From the NCBI RefSeq assembly GCF_027744825.2, contig NC_071348.1, forward strand, positions 21,485,563 to 21,549,562: DNA of 64,000 nucleotides, given 5' to 3'. The first letter of the stretch is position 1, and every line of letters begins with the position of its first letter. Source of the DNA: Synchiropus splendidus (Eukaryota; Chordata; Actinopteri; Syngnathiformes; Callionymidae). The notes under the pieces were generated by a model. That model saw nothing but the letters and a program-made list of their open reading frames with translations, was not told the origin of the DNA and ran no database searches. Below, one piece after another: positions 30,112-41,751 of the stretch. The translations under genes and the position numbers were made by a program.

Positions 30112-33100
30112 AGAATCAGAATCAGAATCAGAATCAGAATCAGAATGAGATTTATTGCCATGGTCAGTGGGGAGCCCACTGACTAGGAAAGTGCCTTGGA
30201 ATAAAGTGCAACAAAAAACAAATAAAATAAAATAAAATAAAATAAATAGAATAACATAACAACAAGGCTGTTCACAAATTTAACAGTCTGATGGCCGAGG
30301 GGAAGAAGCTGTTCCTGTGATGGGAGGTTCTGGTCGGGATGGACCGTAGCCTCCTGCCAGAGGGAAGAGGAACAAACAGTCCATGTCCAGGGTGAGAAGG
30401 GTCGGCTCTGATCCGACCTGCACGTCTCTGGGTCCTAGAGGCATAGAGGTCCTGAAGAGGTGGCAGGCTGCAACCGATCACCTTCTCAGCAGAACGTACG
30501 ATGCGCTGCAGTCGGCTCTTGTCCCTGGAGGTGGTGCTGTTGTACCAGACGGTGATAGAGGAGGTGAGGATGGACTGGATGATGGCCGTATAGAACTCCA
30601 CCAGCAACTTCGTCGGCAGTCGTAGTTTCCGTACCTGCCTCAGAAAGAACATTCTCTGCTGGGCCTTCCTGATGAGGGACCTGATGGTTGGCTCCCATTT
30701 GAGGTCCTCATTGATGGTGGTTCCCAGGAAGTAGAAGGAGTCCACAATAGGAATAGGTAAACCAGCCAACATGAGAGGGGACCGAGAAACTGTGACTCTC
30801 CTGAAGTCTATGACCATCTCCACTGTCTTCTGGGCATTGAGCTCCAGGTTGTTGTGGCTGCACCAGGACACTAGCCGCTCCACCTCCCTCCTGTAAGCCG
30901 ACTCATCTCCATCTTAGATGAGCCCAATGATGGTGGTGTCATCCGCAAACTTGATCAGCTTCACGGACTCGTGGCTGGAGGTGCAGCAGTTAGTGTACAG
31001 AGAGAAGAGCCATGGTGAGAGAACACAGCCCTGAGGAGACCCGATGTTGAGGGTCCGAGTGTCGGAGACAGTCGTCCCCAGCCTCACACGCTGACTTCGG
31101 CTGGTCAGGAAGTCTGTAATCCATCTGCAGAGGGAGTCAGGCACGTCCAGCTGGCCAAGCTTGTCTTCAAGCAGAGCTGGAAGAATTGTGTTAAAGGCCA
31201 CAAACAGGATCCTGGCATAGGTTCCTGGGCAGTCCAGATGCTCCAGAACGAAATGAAGGGCCTGGTTCACTGCATCGTCCGCAGATCTGTTGGCTCTGGA
31301 GCCAAACTGCAATGAGTGCAGGTGAGAAGCAGTGATAGATTTCAGGTGGGACAGAACCAGGCGCTCAAAGGACTTCATGACCACAGACGTCAGTGCCACC
31401 GGTCTGTAGTCATTCAGTCCTGTGATCCTGGCCTTCTTGGGAACAGGGATGATAGTGGTGGACTTAAAGCAGGCAGGTACATGACAGGACACCAAGGAAG
31501 CATTGAAGATGTCCGTGAACACTGGAGCCAGCTCAGCAGCACAATGATTCAGGATGGCAGGGGAAACTCTGTCCGGACCCGCCGCCTTCTGAAGGTTCAG
31601 CCTCCTGAACTGAGTGCGCACGTCCTGCTCCATGATGTCAAGAGAAAGAGGAAGAGGGGGGAGGTGAGGGGTTGGCTCATCAAAAGTGTCTGTGATCGAC
31701 TTTGCTGTCTCAGTGACATCGTTCATCTTAGTTGTGTCACTAAGAGACAGCATAGTCCTTTGTTGTAAAGTGGAACATGGGGCTGGAGAGACCGCAGAGG
31801 TGTTGGTGCAAAAGGGCTGCTCAAAGCGACAATAGAAGTTGTTCAAGTCCTGTGCAAGAGCGAGGTTGTTCAGAGTGTGGGGGGCACGTGGCTTGTAGTT
31901 AGTGGGCACCTTGAGCCCTCTCCACACCACAGCCGAGTCATTGGCTGAGAACTGCTGCGTTAGTTTGTCAGAGTATGCGGCCTTAGCTTTCTTCAGCTCC
32001 CTCTGAAACCGATACTTCATCTCTTTGTAGCAGTTCCTGCCCCCACTCTTGCGAGCTGCCACCTTCTCCTGTCTGATCTGGTTGAGTTTAGTTGTGAACC
32101 AAGGTTTGTCATTTGCATAACTCACCTTGGTGCGGGTTGGAACTATGCACTCTTCACAGTAGCTGATCCATGAAGTCACAGTGTCTGTATACTCATCCAG
32201 ATTGTTGGTGGCAGCCCTGAACACTTCCCAGTCTGTGGTCTCCATGCAAGACTGCAGCTCCTCTTTAGCTTCACTTGTCCAGATCTTCATGCTCCTCACA
32301 ACAGGCTTTGCCAGCTTCAGCTTCTGCTTGTATGTAGGAACAAGATGAACCATCAAGTGTTCAGAGAGACCCAGTGCAGCTCGAGGGAGGGCGGTATAAG
32401 AGTTGCGGAGCGATGAGTAACAGTGATCCAGCACGCTCTGCTCTCTGGTGGAACATTTTACAACCTGCCTGTACCTGGGAAGCTCCTCACTCAGAGTCGC
32501 CTTGTTGAAGTCACCAAGCACAATCACAGGAGAGTCCGGGAAAGTTCGCTCCACATGCAGAACCTGATCCGCGAGCGCACTCTGAGCCTCACGTACATTC
32601 GCGCTGGGCGGGATATATATGGGAGCCAGAATGAATGAAGCGAACTCACGTGGGGAGTAAAACGGCTTACAGTTCACGATCAGACATTCCAGAGAGGGAG
32701 AGCAGTGCTGAAAGATCACCGTCACGTCCGTACACCAGCTCCTGAACCCGGTCCGCGCGGTGAAGCTGGAAACCCTCCAGATGAAGCGCAGTGTCCGGGA
32801 TGAGATCGCTCAACCACGTCTCCGTGAAACACAAAACACAAGAGGAGGAGAAGTCTCTGTTCCGTCTCAACATCAGCGCCAGTTCATCCATCTTATTGCT
32901 GAGCGACCGGACGTTGGAGAGGATTATCCCGGGAAGCGGAGTGCGCGATCCTCTTCGACGAAGGCGAACGAGTGCACCGGCACGTTTCCCTCTCCTCCTC
33001 AGTTTCTTCCGCCCAGCCAAAAGATGAACTAACTCCGTAACTGACACCACAAATACTGGTAGTAAGTCAGACGGAGTCAGAGCCCTGATGTTCATCAACT

Positions 33101-33225
33101 GATCTCGTGTGTAAAAACACGCAGATGCTCCATCAAAACACAAAAATAAACAAAATAACATGCACGATAATTCCAGGTCAGCCTTCGTCGGCGCCATCTT
33201 GTCAGCATTACCTCTTACCTGCAGT
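30112..33225 (-). mobile_element. L2-like (Maui-type) LINE, nearly full length
   Basis: The 3' end, at left, has the tandem tail CAGAAT x6 (plus strand, 30112-30147) typical of fish L2 LINEs, preceded by an AAAT/AAAAT-rich run at 30217-30250. The insertion is clean: the site reads uninterrupted, around CACAACTGGAAGAAAT, in the duplicated modules at 20665 and 58450. Confidence 0.85.
30272..33197 (-). pseudogene. LINE ORF2: endonuclease and reverse transcriptase
   Basis: 33197-32667 encodes the endonuclease N-terminal half (GIILSNVRSLSNKMDELALM; LCFTETWL). A frameshift near 32700 leads to 32725-30914, holding the rest of the endonuclease (SPVIVLGDFNKATLS) and RT with AAGPDRVSPAIL, LNDYRPVALTSVVMKSFERL, GSPQGCVLSPWLFSLY and KFADDTT. 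In the motif A region, ILFVAFNTI lacks the residues with the catalytic Asp, so RT is dead. An in-frame TAA at 30916-30914 interrupts the frame, which then continues to 30272 (SWCSHNNLELNAQKTVEMVI). Three lesions in ~2.9 kb: fairly young. Confidence 0.9.
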
Positions 33226-33530
33226 TATGGGCAGACAACACGCGGTCGTGCCCTGTGTGTAGTCTCGCCATTCAACGCCAGCGGGCCGTTAGTGAAGTGG
33301 GATGATTCTTGAGATGGCGGTGGAGAGAGAGCTCAACTTCGATACGACGGGCAGCGGATGTGCTTGACTCCACCACACGGAACTCAGCTAACTCTGGGAA
33401 CAGAGTCTCCAGATCAACCTCATAGCAGCGGCTGGCTCTCGTCAAACTCATCCCATGGCTTGGAAGCAGGAAATGTGGAACGGTTCAGCTGCTTGTAGGC
33501 CAGTCGCAGCGCCCTATTCGTCGAGGTTTA
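33226..33530 (-). other. Segment U/L continuation (reverse)
   Basis: Reverse complement of 20336-20680, continuing the module interrupted by the LINE. Confidence 0.6.
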
Positions 33531-35495
33531 GTGTTGAATATACTAGAAAGAGTGTTTCTCCTATAGCTGTAGGTGAAATTCTCATATTCTAAGTCACCCC
33601 TCTAAGCAGTGAGTGAACAGCGCAGAAAACATGTTTTCAGCCGGAGGGACTGTGGTTTTCAGACCAACAAAAATAGAAAACTTGATAACTCTCTGAAACC
33701 ACTTGAATAAGTTCTGAGGTTGAATTAGTCCTGCAGCTACTAGAATGAAGGCTTCTGCTGTGAAGTCAGGATAAATTTTCATGTTCTCAGGCTTCCCTGA
33801 GCAGTGACTGAACAGTACAGAATATAATATATATAATATAATAATATAGAGTTTTCAGCAAGAAAGAAAGTGGGTTTCGGACTGGCAAAAATAAAATTGT
33901 TGATTACCCTCAAAAAACACACGTTTAGTGTTGTATATACTAGAAAGAATTTTTTTCCTATAGTTGCTGGTGATATTTTCATGTTCTGAGGCACTTTTGA
34001 TCAGTGAGTGAACAGTGCAGAAAACGTTTTCAGCCTGAGTGAAGCTGGTTTTCAGACCGACTTAAATAATAAAACAATTAATATAAATAATCTTGATAAC
34101 TCTCTTAAATCACTTTAGACAGGTTGAATTAGTTCTGCAACCAGTAGAAATACCTTTTCTGCTGTAGTGGCAGGTGAAATTTTAATCTTCTGAGAAATCG
34201 CTGGGCAGTGAGTGAACAGTGTGTTCACTCACTGTCACAAATGCGTTGTCGGCCAAAGAAAAAGTGGGTTTCGGACAGTCAAAGATAAAAATGTTAATAA
34301 CCCTCTAAAAACAGTTCAAAATGTAGGTTTAGTGTTGAATATACTCGAAAGAGTGAAATCAGTAACAGTTGCAGGAGACATTTTTATGTTCGGAGTCTAT
34401 TCTGATAAGTGAGTGCACGGTGCAGAAAACGCGTTCTCAGCCCGAGTGATTGTGGTTTTCAGACCAACAACGATAAAAATGTTGATAACTCTCTGAAACC
34501 ACTCTGAGTGGTTGAATTAGTTCTGCAGCTCCAAGAAAGACGCCTTCTGCTATAGAGTCAGGTGAAATTTTCATGTTCTTTGGCATCGATGAGAGTGAAC
34601 AGAGCAGAAAAAGCCTTTTCAGGCTGAGAGAAGCTCGGTTTCTGACCAGGAAAAAAAAAAAAAAAAGTTGATAACCCCCTGAAATTTTGTTCAGAAATGT
34701 AGGATTCGTGTTAATTATACTAGATAGAGAGTTTTTCCTATAGTTGCAGGAGAAATTTTCATGATCTCAGGCATCCGTGAGCAGTGAGTGAACGGTGCGT
34801 AAAACGCGTTTTCGGCCAAAAAAAGGTGGTTTAAAGACCGACACAAATAAAAATGTTGATTGCTCTCTTCAATCACTTCAGACAGGTTGAATTAGTTCTG
34901 CACCCAGGAGAAATACCTTTTCTGCTAAAGTGGCAGGTCAAATTTTCATCTTCTGAGGAATCGCTCAGCAGTGAGTGAACAGTGCGTAAAATGCGTTTTC
35001 GGACCGGCAAAAATTTAATTTTTGATAACCCTCTAAAAACATGTCAGAAATGTAGGTTTACTGTTGAATATACCAGGAAGAATGTTTTTCCTATAGTTGC
35101 AGGTGATATTTTCATGTTCTGAGACTATTCTGAGCAGTGGGTGAACAGGGCAGAAAACGCGTTTTCAGCCCAAGAGAGGCTGAGCAGGAAAAAAAAAAAC
35201 TTTATAACCCCCTGAAATACAGTTCAGAAATCTTGGTGTTGGTGGTGGTGTTAATTATACTAGAAAGAGTGTTTTTCCTTTAGTTGCAGGAAAAAAATTT
35301 CATTATCTCAAGCATACATGAGCAGTGAGTGAACAGTGCATAAAACGCATTGTCAGCCAAAGAAAAGGTGGTTTACAGATCGTCGAAAATAAGTGTTCAT
35401 AACTCTGTTAAATCACTTTAGACAGGTTGAATTAGTTCTGCACCCAGTACAAAGACCCTTTCTGCTATAGTGGCAGGTGAAATTTGCATCTTCTG
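33530..35495 (-). repeat. ~185-bp satellite array, minus orientation (third block)
   Basis: About ten alternating units like those at 22005-24055. A perfect core GAAAACGCGTTTTC is at 35153-35166. One unit contains an A17 run near 34650. Confidence 0.9.
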
Positions 35496-37105
35496 AGGAA
35501 CACTCTATGTATGAGGGGCTGTTAATGCTACATCTTCACAACCCATTCATTCATTCAGGCTGAATAGACCACGGGCGAGGTGTTCCGGACTGCGCGAATC
35601 TGCCACCTGTTCACACACTCACACGAGGGTGTGCTGCAACCTGTTCATGCGAGGGGTTTGTTGGTCGCAGTGTTATCCAGTTTCATATACTGCTGGTGCC
35701 TTCGCATATAATTGGAAGTGGATTAGGTGCAATAAAATGCGCATTACCTTGACGGCCATCCGGCAAAGAAGACAGCGCTGCCAGTCAGGACGCCGGTTAA
35801 GGATGGCCATGGTTTTGTCCCATGGATTCCTGGTCAGTCCGCAAAGCCATGTGCTCAAGATGACTTCATGGGTGATTCAGAATTCCAGATGGGTTCTTGA
35901 CATACGGCGACCCTGCAGTTTACCAGATCATGACTACATGCTTTGGTGGTCGGCAGAAGCTAAATGGCGTTGCTCCCGTAACTAGAAGGATGATGGCATC
36001 ACTAGCTATGAATGACTGGCGCGTCAGGGCCCACGGCAATCCTTCTCCCCTGAGTGTGATGACACCTCAGTCCTGCCTGACGTTTCCGTGGTCCAGAGGA
36101 GGCGCTCCGCTCGTCTTCAGATCTCAAGATTCTTCGCTTCATGTGCCAGATGTGCCGGCTCCAGCTGTAATTTCACAATTGTAATTTCACAATTACAGAG
36201 TCACTGACTCACTCCTCTCTAATTTCACAATCATATTTTGCAGAGTGCCCTGGCACTTCCAGTGAAGTAGAAAGGCTGGTGTAATATTCCTTGTGACGAG
36301 TGGGGTTTGTCATAGGACATGGTGGACATGATTTGGGCCAAGTTTGGGCTCCCACTGGCGGACCTCTTTGCCAACAGTGTTTGTTGCCGGAGGGCCTCCT
36401 TCACACCTTCCCTCCACCTCGCCTCCTCCTTCAGTTGATGAGGAGGATTCAGAAGGTGAGAGTGATTCTATTGGCGGCAGATAACCCCAGCTCGATCTGG
36501 TACCCAGAGATGTCGCAGATGTGAGCCTGCAGCAGGTAGTAGAAATTATGAGGGGTCTACACCCGTTTAATGCTGAACGGGTGTGGACTGCTGTCTGTTG
36601 GGTAAACATCCACTGCTAGTCCAGTTAAAGCAGGGAGACAAGACAAAGACCCACCTCGCATCTGCCCCTATTGGGATCTTCAATTGGTATTAAGTCTGAC
36701 TCTGAAGCTCTCTTGGAGCCACTTGATCAGACTCCTTTGGAGCTGGTGGCTTACAAAACAGCTCTTCTCCTGGCTCTGGCCTCCATCAGGAGGGTTTGGA
36801 GAACTATGTGCCTTCTCGATTAGTCCTGACTGTATTTCATGTATTCCTGTGAGGGCACTGAGAGCTTATCTAAATGCAGTCAAGGCCTTCAGGAAAACAG
36901 AGAAGCTGTGGGTGGCACTGGCAGGTGGTAAAATGGGGCAACATCCATAGCAGCCTTCAGAGGAGTTTCTTTGGCAGAAATCTGCCACGCTGCCTCCTGG
37001 GCTTCCGTCTCAACTTTTGCAGAATTCTATTTATCTGAAGTAGCTGCTTCTTCTTTGCCTCACTTTGTCCTGTCTTCAGGTGCTTCCAGCAGCTCTGGCC
37101 AATAA
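35496..37105 (+). pseudogene. DIRS-like 3' end with tyrosine recombinase (plus)
   Basis: 36030-36300 matches 7340-7560. Recombinase remnants: WTAVCWVNIHC near 36590, LEPLDQTPLELVAYKTALL near 36710, RALRAYLNAVKAFRKTEKLW near 36860 and AEICHAASWASVSTFAEFYL near 36990, the last being the C-terminal part with the conserved end pattern of DIRS recombinases. Frameshifts separate them. A retroviral LTR begins at 37122. Confidence 0.7.
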
Positions 37106-37121
37106 ATGAGAGAATTGTTAG

Positions 37122-37551
37122 TGTAGTCCGGCCAGCGGGGTACACTTCTCAGGGCGTCGAGTCGGGAGCAGAAGAAACCACAGAAGTAGTGGGATACAAG
37201 CTTTGTTTTATTCCACATCAGCGTAATATAATTTCATCGCTTGACATCGCTCAGTATCAAATTGTTCAAAGTACAAACACATTAGGTAGGGGCTGGATCA
37301 AGGGCGTTCCTTGTACCAGATACACATTGTCACAAACATGCATGTCCACCTTTGGCCTCCTGGCTGAATCACAAAAACAAGAGTTTCTGGCAGCTCCAGA
37401 GAAAACATACATTCCTGTTTTCACTTCAAGGGTACCATCTCTGGCGTATTTGGAATACAGAGTGGGTGGATATCTGTTCAACATTCCATTGGTACTGAAA
37501 AACAAGTTATCATTGTAACCCTAATGACACAGGTCAAATTATTCCACAACA
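37122..37551 (-). repeat. 3' LTR of the second retrovirus
   Basis: 430 bp, TGTTGTGG...GACTACA on the minus strand, with AATAAA at 37207-37212. Borders are set by TG/CA ends, the adjacent polypurine tract and the DIRS homology break. Confidence 0.75.
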
Positions 37552-37564
37552 TATCTCCCCTTTG
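37552..37564 (-). promoter_or_regulatory. Polypurine tract of the second retrovirus
   Basis: Minus strand CAAAGGGGAGATA directly before the LTR, a classic retroviral tract. Confidence 0.75.
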
Positions 37565-38014
37565 TGGGTCTCAGACCCACACACCGAATTTAGCAAACTA
37601 TCCCATTTTATTTTATTGAAGATTATTTCGTACTGTAACAGAGCAGTGACAATATACTGGATATAAGTATGTAGAAAATGTTAACTAAATGATTCATATA
37701 GCTGTAGTTAGTTCAATATGTTTACTGCTGTCTGGTTAAATAAAAATCTCAACCGCGTCGCAGGAAAATGTTAGTCAGTTCGTTTCCGGAAGCATCAAAA
37801 GTTTTCCCCAATTGTTTTTTGTTGTCACTTTTCGTCATAGGTGAAATTTTCTTTTTTTTTTTTTTTTTTTTAGTGAAACAATAATCAAGTAATTATACTG
37901 GCAAAGAAACATAGGATCATGATTTAAACACATTTGTCATGTAATCATAACAACACCTCATTCTTCAGTCACCTCTGGAGTATGATCAGAGTCCTCCAAT
38001 TAATCAGGTGATGG

Positions 38015-38401
38015 CTACAGATGTGGTCTCTCAGTCACCACGAGAGCCAGTTGTTCAGCAGGCATCATGTTCAGCATCTGTGCGTTCCAAAGTCCCGTCG
38101 TGACCGCTAACTGCTTCTCAGTCATTCGCAGACACAGTTTCCTCATCATGGGTACGATGCAACATGCCAGAAGAAAAATGACGATGAGTATGATTGCAGT
38201 AGTCATCCTCACTTCTGCAAAAAATGCTCCACATTTTCTTCGGTGTCCATCTAACCAATCCCAGGCCCAACTTATAGCTCCTGCATGCTCTTTTATCTCA
38301 TTTTTTGAATCTCTAAGTTTATCCATTGCAATGGCAAATGTTCCATCAGGTGCGGTGTTGTTGGAATGTAAGTGCAACACTGATCTGCAAACATGTGACA
38401 C
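38015..38401 (-). pseudogene. env: Retroviral Env transmembrane subunit, C-terminal remnant
   Basis: An open stretch with KEHAGAISWAWDWLDGHRRK, then a hydrophobic span (MTTAIILIVIFLLACCIVPM) and a cytoplasmic tail of about 45 residues. Most of Env is deleted, because the integrase end lies only ~380 bases upstream. Family of the envelope cannot be told from this part. Confidence 0.65.
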
Positions 38402-38784
38402 ACACCAACCAATCTAACACCTGACGATTTCGTAACACCATTTTACCAGTTTCATGCAGTTGTTCTCCCAGTAGTTTAAATATTTCATAGGTATGGTTTG
38501 TGTAAATAGTAAATATAATTAATCGAATAATGTGGTTTTATTACAGAGAGGACTAGTGGTGGTCAAAACTGGACGGTCATCTTCGTTTCCTTTTTTTTGA
38601 CTGTGGTGTGGTTCCAAGTTTGGCAGACAGTGTTTTACCTAGAGCTCCCTGACCTCTGACATGGATCCCACTTTTACTCCGCCTGTCCTGCACCAATACG
38701 CTTAACGTTTTGTGTTTCTGGGCATTTTTCACACAACGGGTGATCGCATCGTACTTAACTGAGTCCCTGTTATGCTCGAGTTTT

Positions 38785-40195
38785 TTAGCTGGAACTTAGG
38801 GTGTCACGGTCTGGACTTTGGTCGGCTGCTGCGGTCTCGCAAGCTGCGCGAGCTCGTCTCCTGGTGACAACCAAACCAGACAACTTATTATCACAGCAAG
38901 CCTTGTCATCAACATTTTGACTATCTAAATCATTGACTTCACTGCCTGTTTTATTACCTCTTTGGTTGTGATGGCCTTGGGCCTTTGTGCAATGGCTCAG
39001 ATGGTACCAAGTGGCGCTGCCTTTGACTTGGACAGCTGTTGGTGTTGCTCGGACCACGGTGTATGGACCTTCACATCTCGGCTGGTGCCACTTCCTTCGG
39101 AAGACCTTGATATACTCCTGGTCGCCGGGAACCACCAAATGCCCGGCCTCACGATCGGCCTCAAGCTCCCGTTTTCTCTCCTGCAGATAGATAGTCTTAT
39201 GGATAGAAGTTAGTTGCTTCGTATAACTTCTAAGTTCAGATTGTAGTTGCTCAAGTGGAGGCCCCTTGTAGGGTCCCCTCAAGTGTGGTGCCGGCATCGG
39301 CCATCCCGTCAACATCTTGTGTGGTGTCAAATGCGTGCTTTGATGAGTTTGCATGCGATAACTCATCAGTGCTAATGGTAACGCATCAACCCAGTTTAGC
39401 TTCGTGCTAGCACAGATCTTATTCAGTTTCGCTTTCAGGGTTCCATTTATCCCCTCAACCATTCCCTGACTCTGGGGGTGATAAACGGCACCCAATCGTT
39501 GTTTGATTCGAAGTTGCTGCAAGATGCCCTTCACAACCTTTTGTACAAATGCAGCACCGTTGTCTGAGCTTATTTCTGACGGAATGCCAACTCGAGGAAT
39601 GATTTATCTGGTCAGGAATTTGATTACTGTTTCAGCACTCAAGTCTTTAGATGGTGCTGCTTCAACCCAGCAGCTTAACCGATCAATTACCACCAACATG
39701 TTGCGTCTCCCTTGAACCGTTTTTATCATGTCAACGTAATCGATCACAAGATGTTTAAATGGACCTTCTGGGACTGGAATATGACCTATTGGTATCTTGA
39801 TGTTTTTTCGTTGTTTTCTTCACAAATCTCACATTGATTCAGCACTTCATCTGTTGTTGTCTGCAAAAATGGGGACCAATATCCCTGCTGTCTGATTTTC
39901 TTCACCACTTCCCCCCTTGCGTGCAGTGCAGATCACTGTGCACCTCCGAAATCAAGATGGTCAAAAGTGCAGTTGGAGCTACGAGCTTGCCTTCATGTGA
40001 TCGCCAGAGACCCTGATTGTCCACAGTAGCTCCTTTTTGTTTCCACAAAACCTTTTCATTTTCATCTGCATTTTCTTGGATCAAGATTATGTCTTCAGGT
40101 GTGACTGAGGGTTCTAATGTCACCATAGGTGACAAAATGGCTATTTTGCATCTTGACACTTCTTTTGCTGCCTCGTCAGAGAGAAGAAGAATACA
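38785..40195 (-). pseudogene. pol: Retroviral pol remnant: RNase H end and integrase
   Basis: 40195-39902 holds a spacer between RNase H and integrase, ending at the zinc-finger region. 39890-39540 carries the catalytic core with stops and frameshifts (GIPSEISSDNGAAFVQK, second catalytic Asp). 39534-38785 is open and holds QRLGAVYHPQSQGMVEGING with the catalytic Glu, then ALPLALMSYRMQTHQSTHLT and a C-terminal domain (RCEGPYTVVRATPTAVQV). The pattern is of gamma/epsilon-type integrases and unlike the ERV-L-like pol at 13355. Confidence 0.85.
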
Positions 40196-40200
40196 CCAAA

Positions 40201-40685
40201 ATGTCAAACCTGAAAACTGAATTGTACATTTATCAGCTGGATGATGACAAAACCTACGGAGATGGCTGTGTTATCAGTCTAACGACTGTGGTGTGCTAAT
40301 AGAGGTGAAGCCAGAAAATTTTCCAAGGGCTGAAGAAGAAGAAGAAGAAGAACAACAACAACGTCAGAAGGCTGGAGCCGTGTCTAACAAACCTGATCGA
40401 ATGGAGAGGAAGCCGTCCTTCGTGGCTATATGGCTGGCTAAAATCTCAGGATCAGGACGATGGTCCTTCATGGCCATCCATAAAGTATCGACAGGAGTCA
40501 CGGGTGAACAAGAACAAGATTTCGTACTGGAGTATTTTAATTCTGATTGCGGTGTATTTCGTACTCTGTTAACCATACCAATGGATGCTTGGAGTAAGAA
40601 AATTCAGGAGTTTCTCCGAAAATCGACGGCCTCTTCTAGCATAGCCGCTGATGGAATGATGCCCTTGTGCCGAAAGAGGCACTGA
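40201..40685 (+). pseudogene. Maverick upstream ORF of unknown function
   Basis: ATG 40201 opens 32 codons (MSNLKTELYIYQLDDDKTYG), then a stop; a second frame from 40293 continues for 130 codons, crossing a GAA/CAA triplet repeat (40332-40365, poly-Glu/Gln) and reading SFVAIWLAKISGSGRWSFMA. The two may be one gene broken by a frameshift. I do not recognise it. Confidence 0.45.
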
Positions 40686-40731
40686 CCTTTTAGTCCTGCC
40701 CCCTTTGGACCGCCTACTCACTGATGGCTGC

Positions 40732-40738
40732 TATAAAG
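40732..40738 (+). promoter_or_regulatory. TATA box upstream of the 272-codon ORF
   Basis: TATAAAG, 65 bases before ATG 40803, in otherwise non-coding sequence. Confidence 0.6.
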
Positions 40739-40802
40739 AGGATTTTTTCCAGAGCGACACCCTGCAGACGTACCTGTCGAAACAAGAGCAACTAAGACAA
40801 CG

Positions 40803-41621
40803 ATGAGGACCGAAGGGAAGAGAGGTATTGGCACTATCTTCCTCGGAGCTGCTACAGGCGGCACTGGGTACGGAATGAACAACTCCTCGACGAGCCCTCT
40901 ATTTCCTGTGGTAGAACACGTAACTGGTGATGGTCATGAGTACGATGGTTCTAACAACAACACGACAGATGGAGCCTGTCCTTCAGCGACCATCAAAGAC
41001 GACACAGACGACTTTGATGCAACTGAAATGGAAGATGTGGATGATGAGGAGGAACCTGTAGGGAGAGCACCAACCTCCTACCCCAAGAACGAAACTGTCG
41101 GCGTGCATCCGCCTGCTTCATCTTCAGCTTCTCAAGACCAAGAACCAGCAGCTAATGATGACACGGATGGATGGATAAGCGGTTTCTTCTTGAAAGCTTT
41201 AAAGACAGTTGTATTTCATCTACCAGGTAAAACCATGCGCAGGTATTGGAGGGAGATCTGCTACGGTTGCCAAGTAGACCATCCCAGCCAACTACAACAC
41301 AGCTGCCTTGAAGAGATGGAGGATGATTTATACAGTCTTAACTTCCACCCGTTGATGAAGAGACTCTGTAACAAGAACTTTCTGTCTGCTATACAACACT
41401 ACTTGACCCTGAATGATGTACAACCGGAGAAAATAAGAACCAAGGCTACGGCTGAGACAGTCTTGCTCGAAATGAGGTCTCCAAAATCAAGTGTCTGGAA
41501 TGAATACATCAAACATGAGCATGAGGATCCTCTAATTGAACGTCTGGATTCAGCAAGTAGAATCTGGAATAGAACGCCGGTCCTGGTCGATGTCACAAAC
41601 ACGAGATTCCCTCCTATGTGA
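40803..41621 (+). CDS. Maverick conserved-type protein with putative zinc motif, intact
   Basis: 272 codons from ATG 40803, with a TATA box upstream and AATAAA at 41696-41701 downstream. The N-terminal half is low-complexity and acidic (DFDATEMEDVDDEEE). The C-terminal half is compact and starts RYWREICYGCQVDHPSQLQH, giving a C-x2-C...H...HSC arrangement that could bind zinc, followed by a helical region (LYSLNFHPLMKRLCNKNFLS). It sits just upstream of the integrase gene. The function is unknown; position suggests an early gene. Its survival intact amid broken neighbours is notable. Confidence 0.65.
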   Translation: MRTEGKRGIGTIFLGAATGGTGYGMNNSSTSPLFPVVEHVTGDGHEYDGSNNNTTDGACPSATIKDDTDDFDATEMEDVDDEEEPVGRAPTSYPKNETVGVHPPASSSASQDQEPAANDDTDGWISGFFLKALKTVVFHLPGKTMRRYWREICYGCQVDHPSQLQHSCLEEMEDDLYSLNFHPLMKRLCNKNFLSAIQHYLTLNDVQPEKIRTKATAETVLLEMRSPKSSVWNEYIKHEHEDPLIERLDSASRIWNRTPVLVDVTNTRFPPM

Positions 41622-41751
41622 TACTTTTTTTATTTTTTTTTACTCTTTTACTCTCTTTGTATAACATTACGTTTGAATCCTTACATAACCTGTGGAATAA
41701 AAAACATTAAGAAGTATATTTGGATCTCAGCTCATTCATTTCTCGTTTAAC

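Larger units (their letters stand above)
37122..40195 (-). mobile_element. Second endogenous retrovirus, 3' part only
   Basis: On the minus strand pol (integrase), a remnant of env and a 3' LTR are present; gag, protease, RT and the 5' LTR are missing. The left end is sharp against a DIRS recombinase fragment (37105-37121). The right end abuts Maverick copy B near 40195-40201. Confidence 0.8.

Noticed and set aside
31316..31768. 150-codon plus-strand ORF
   Set aside because: Antisense shadow of the L2-like ORF2.
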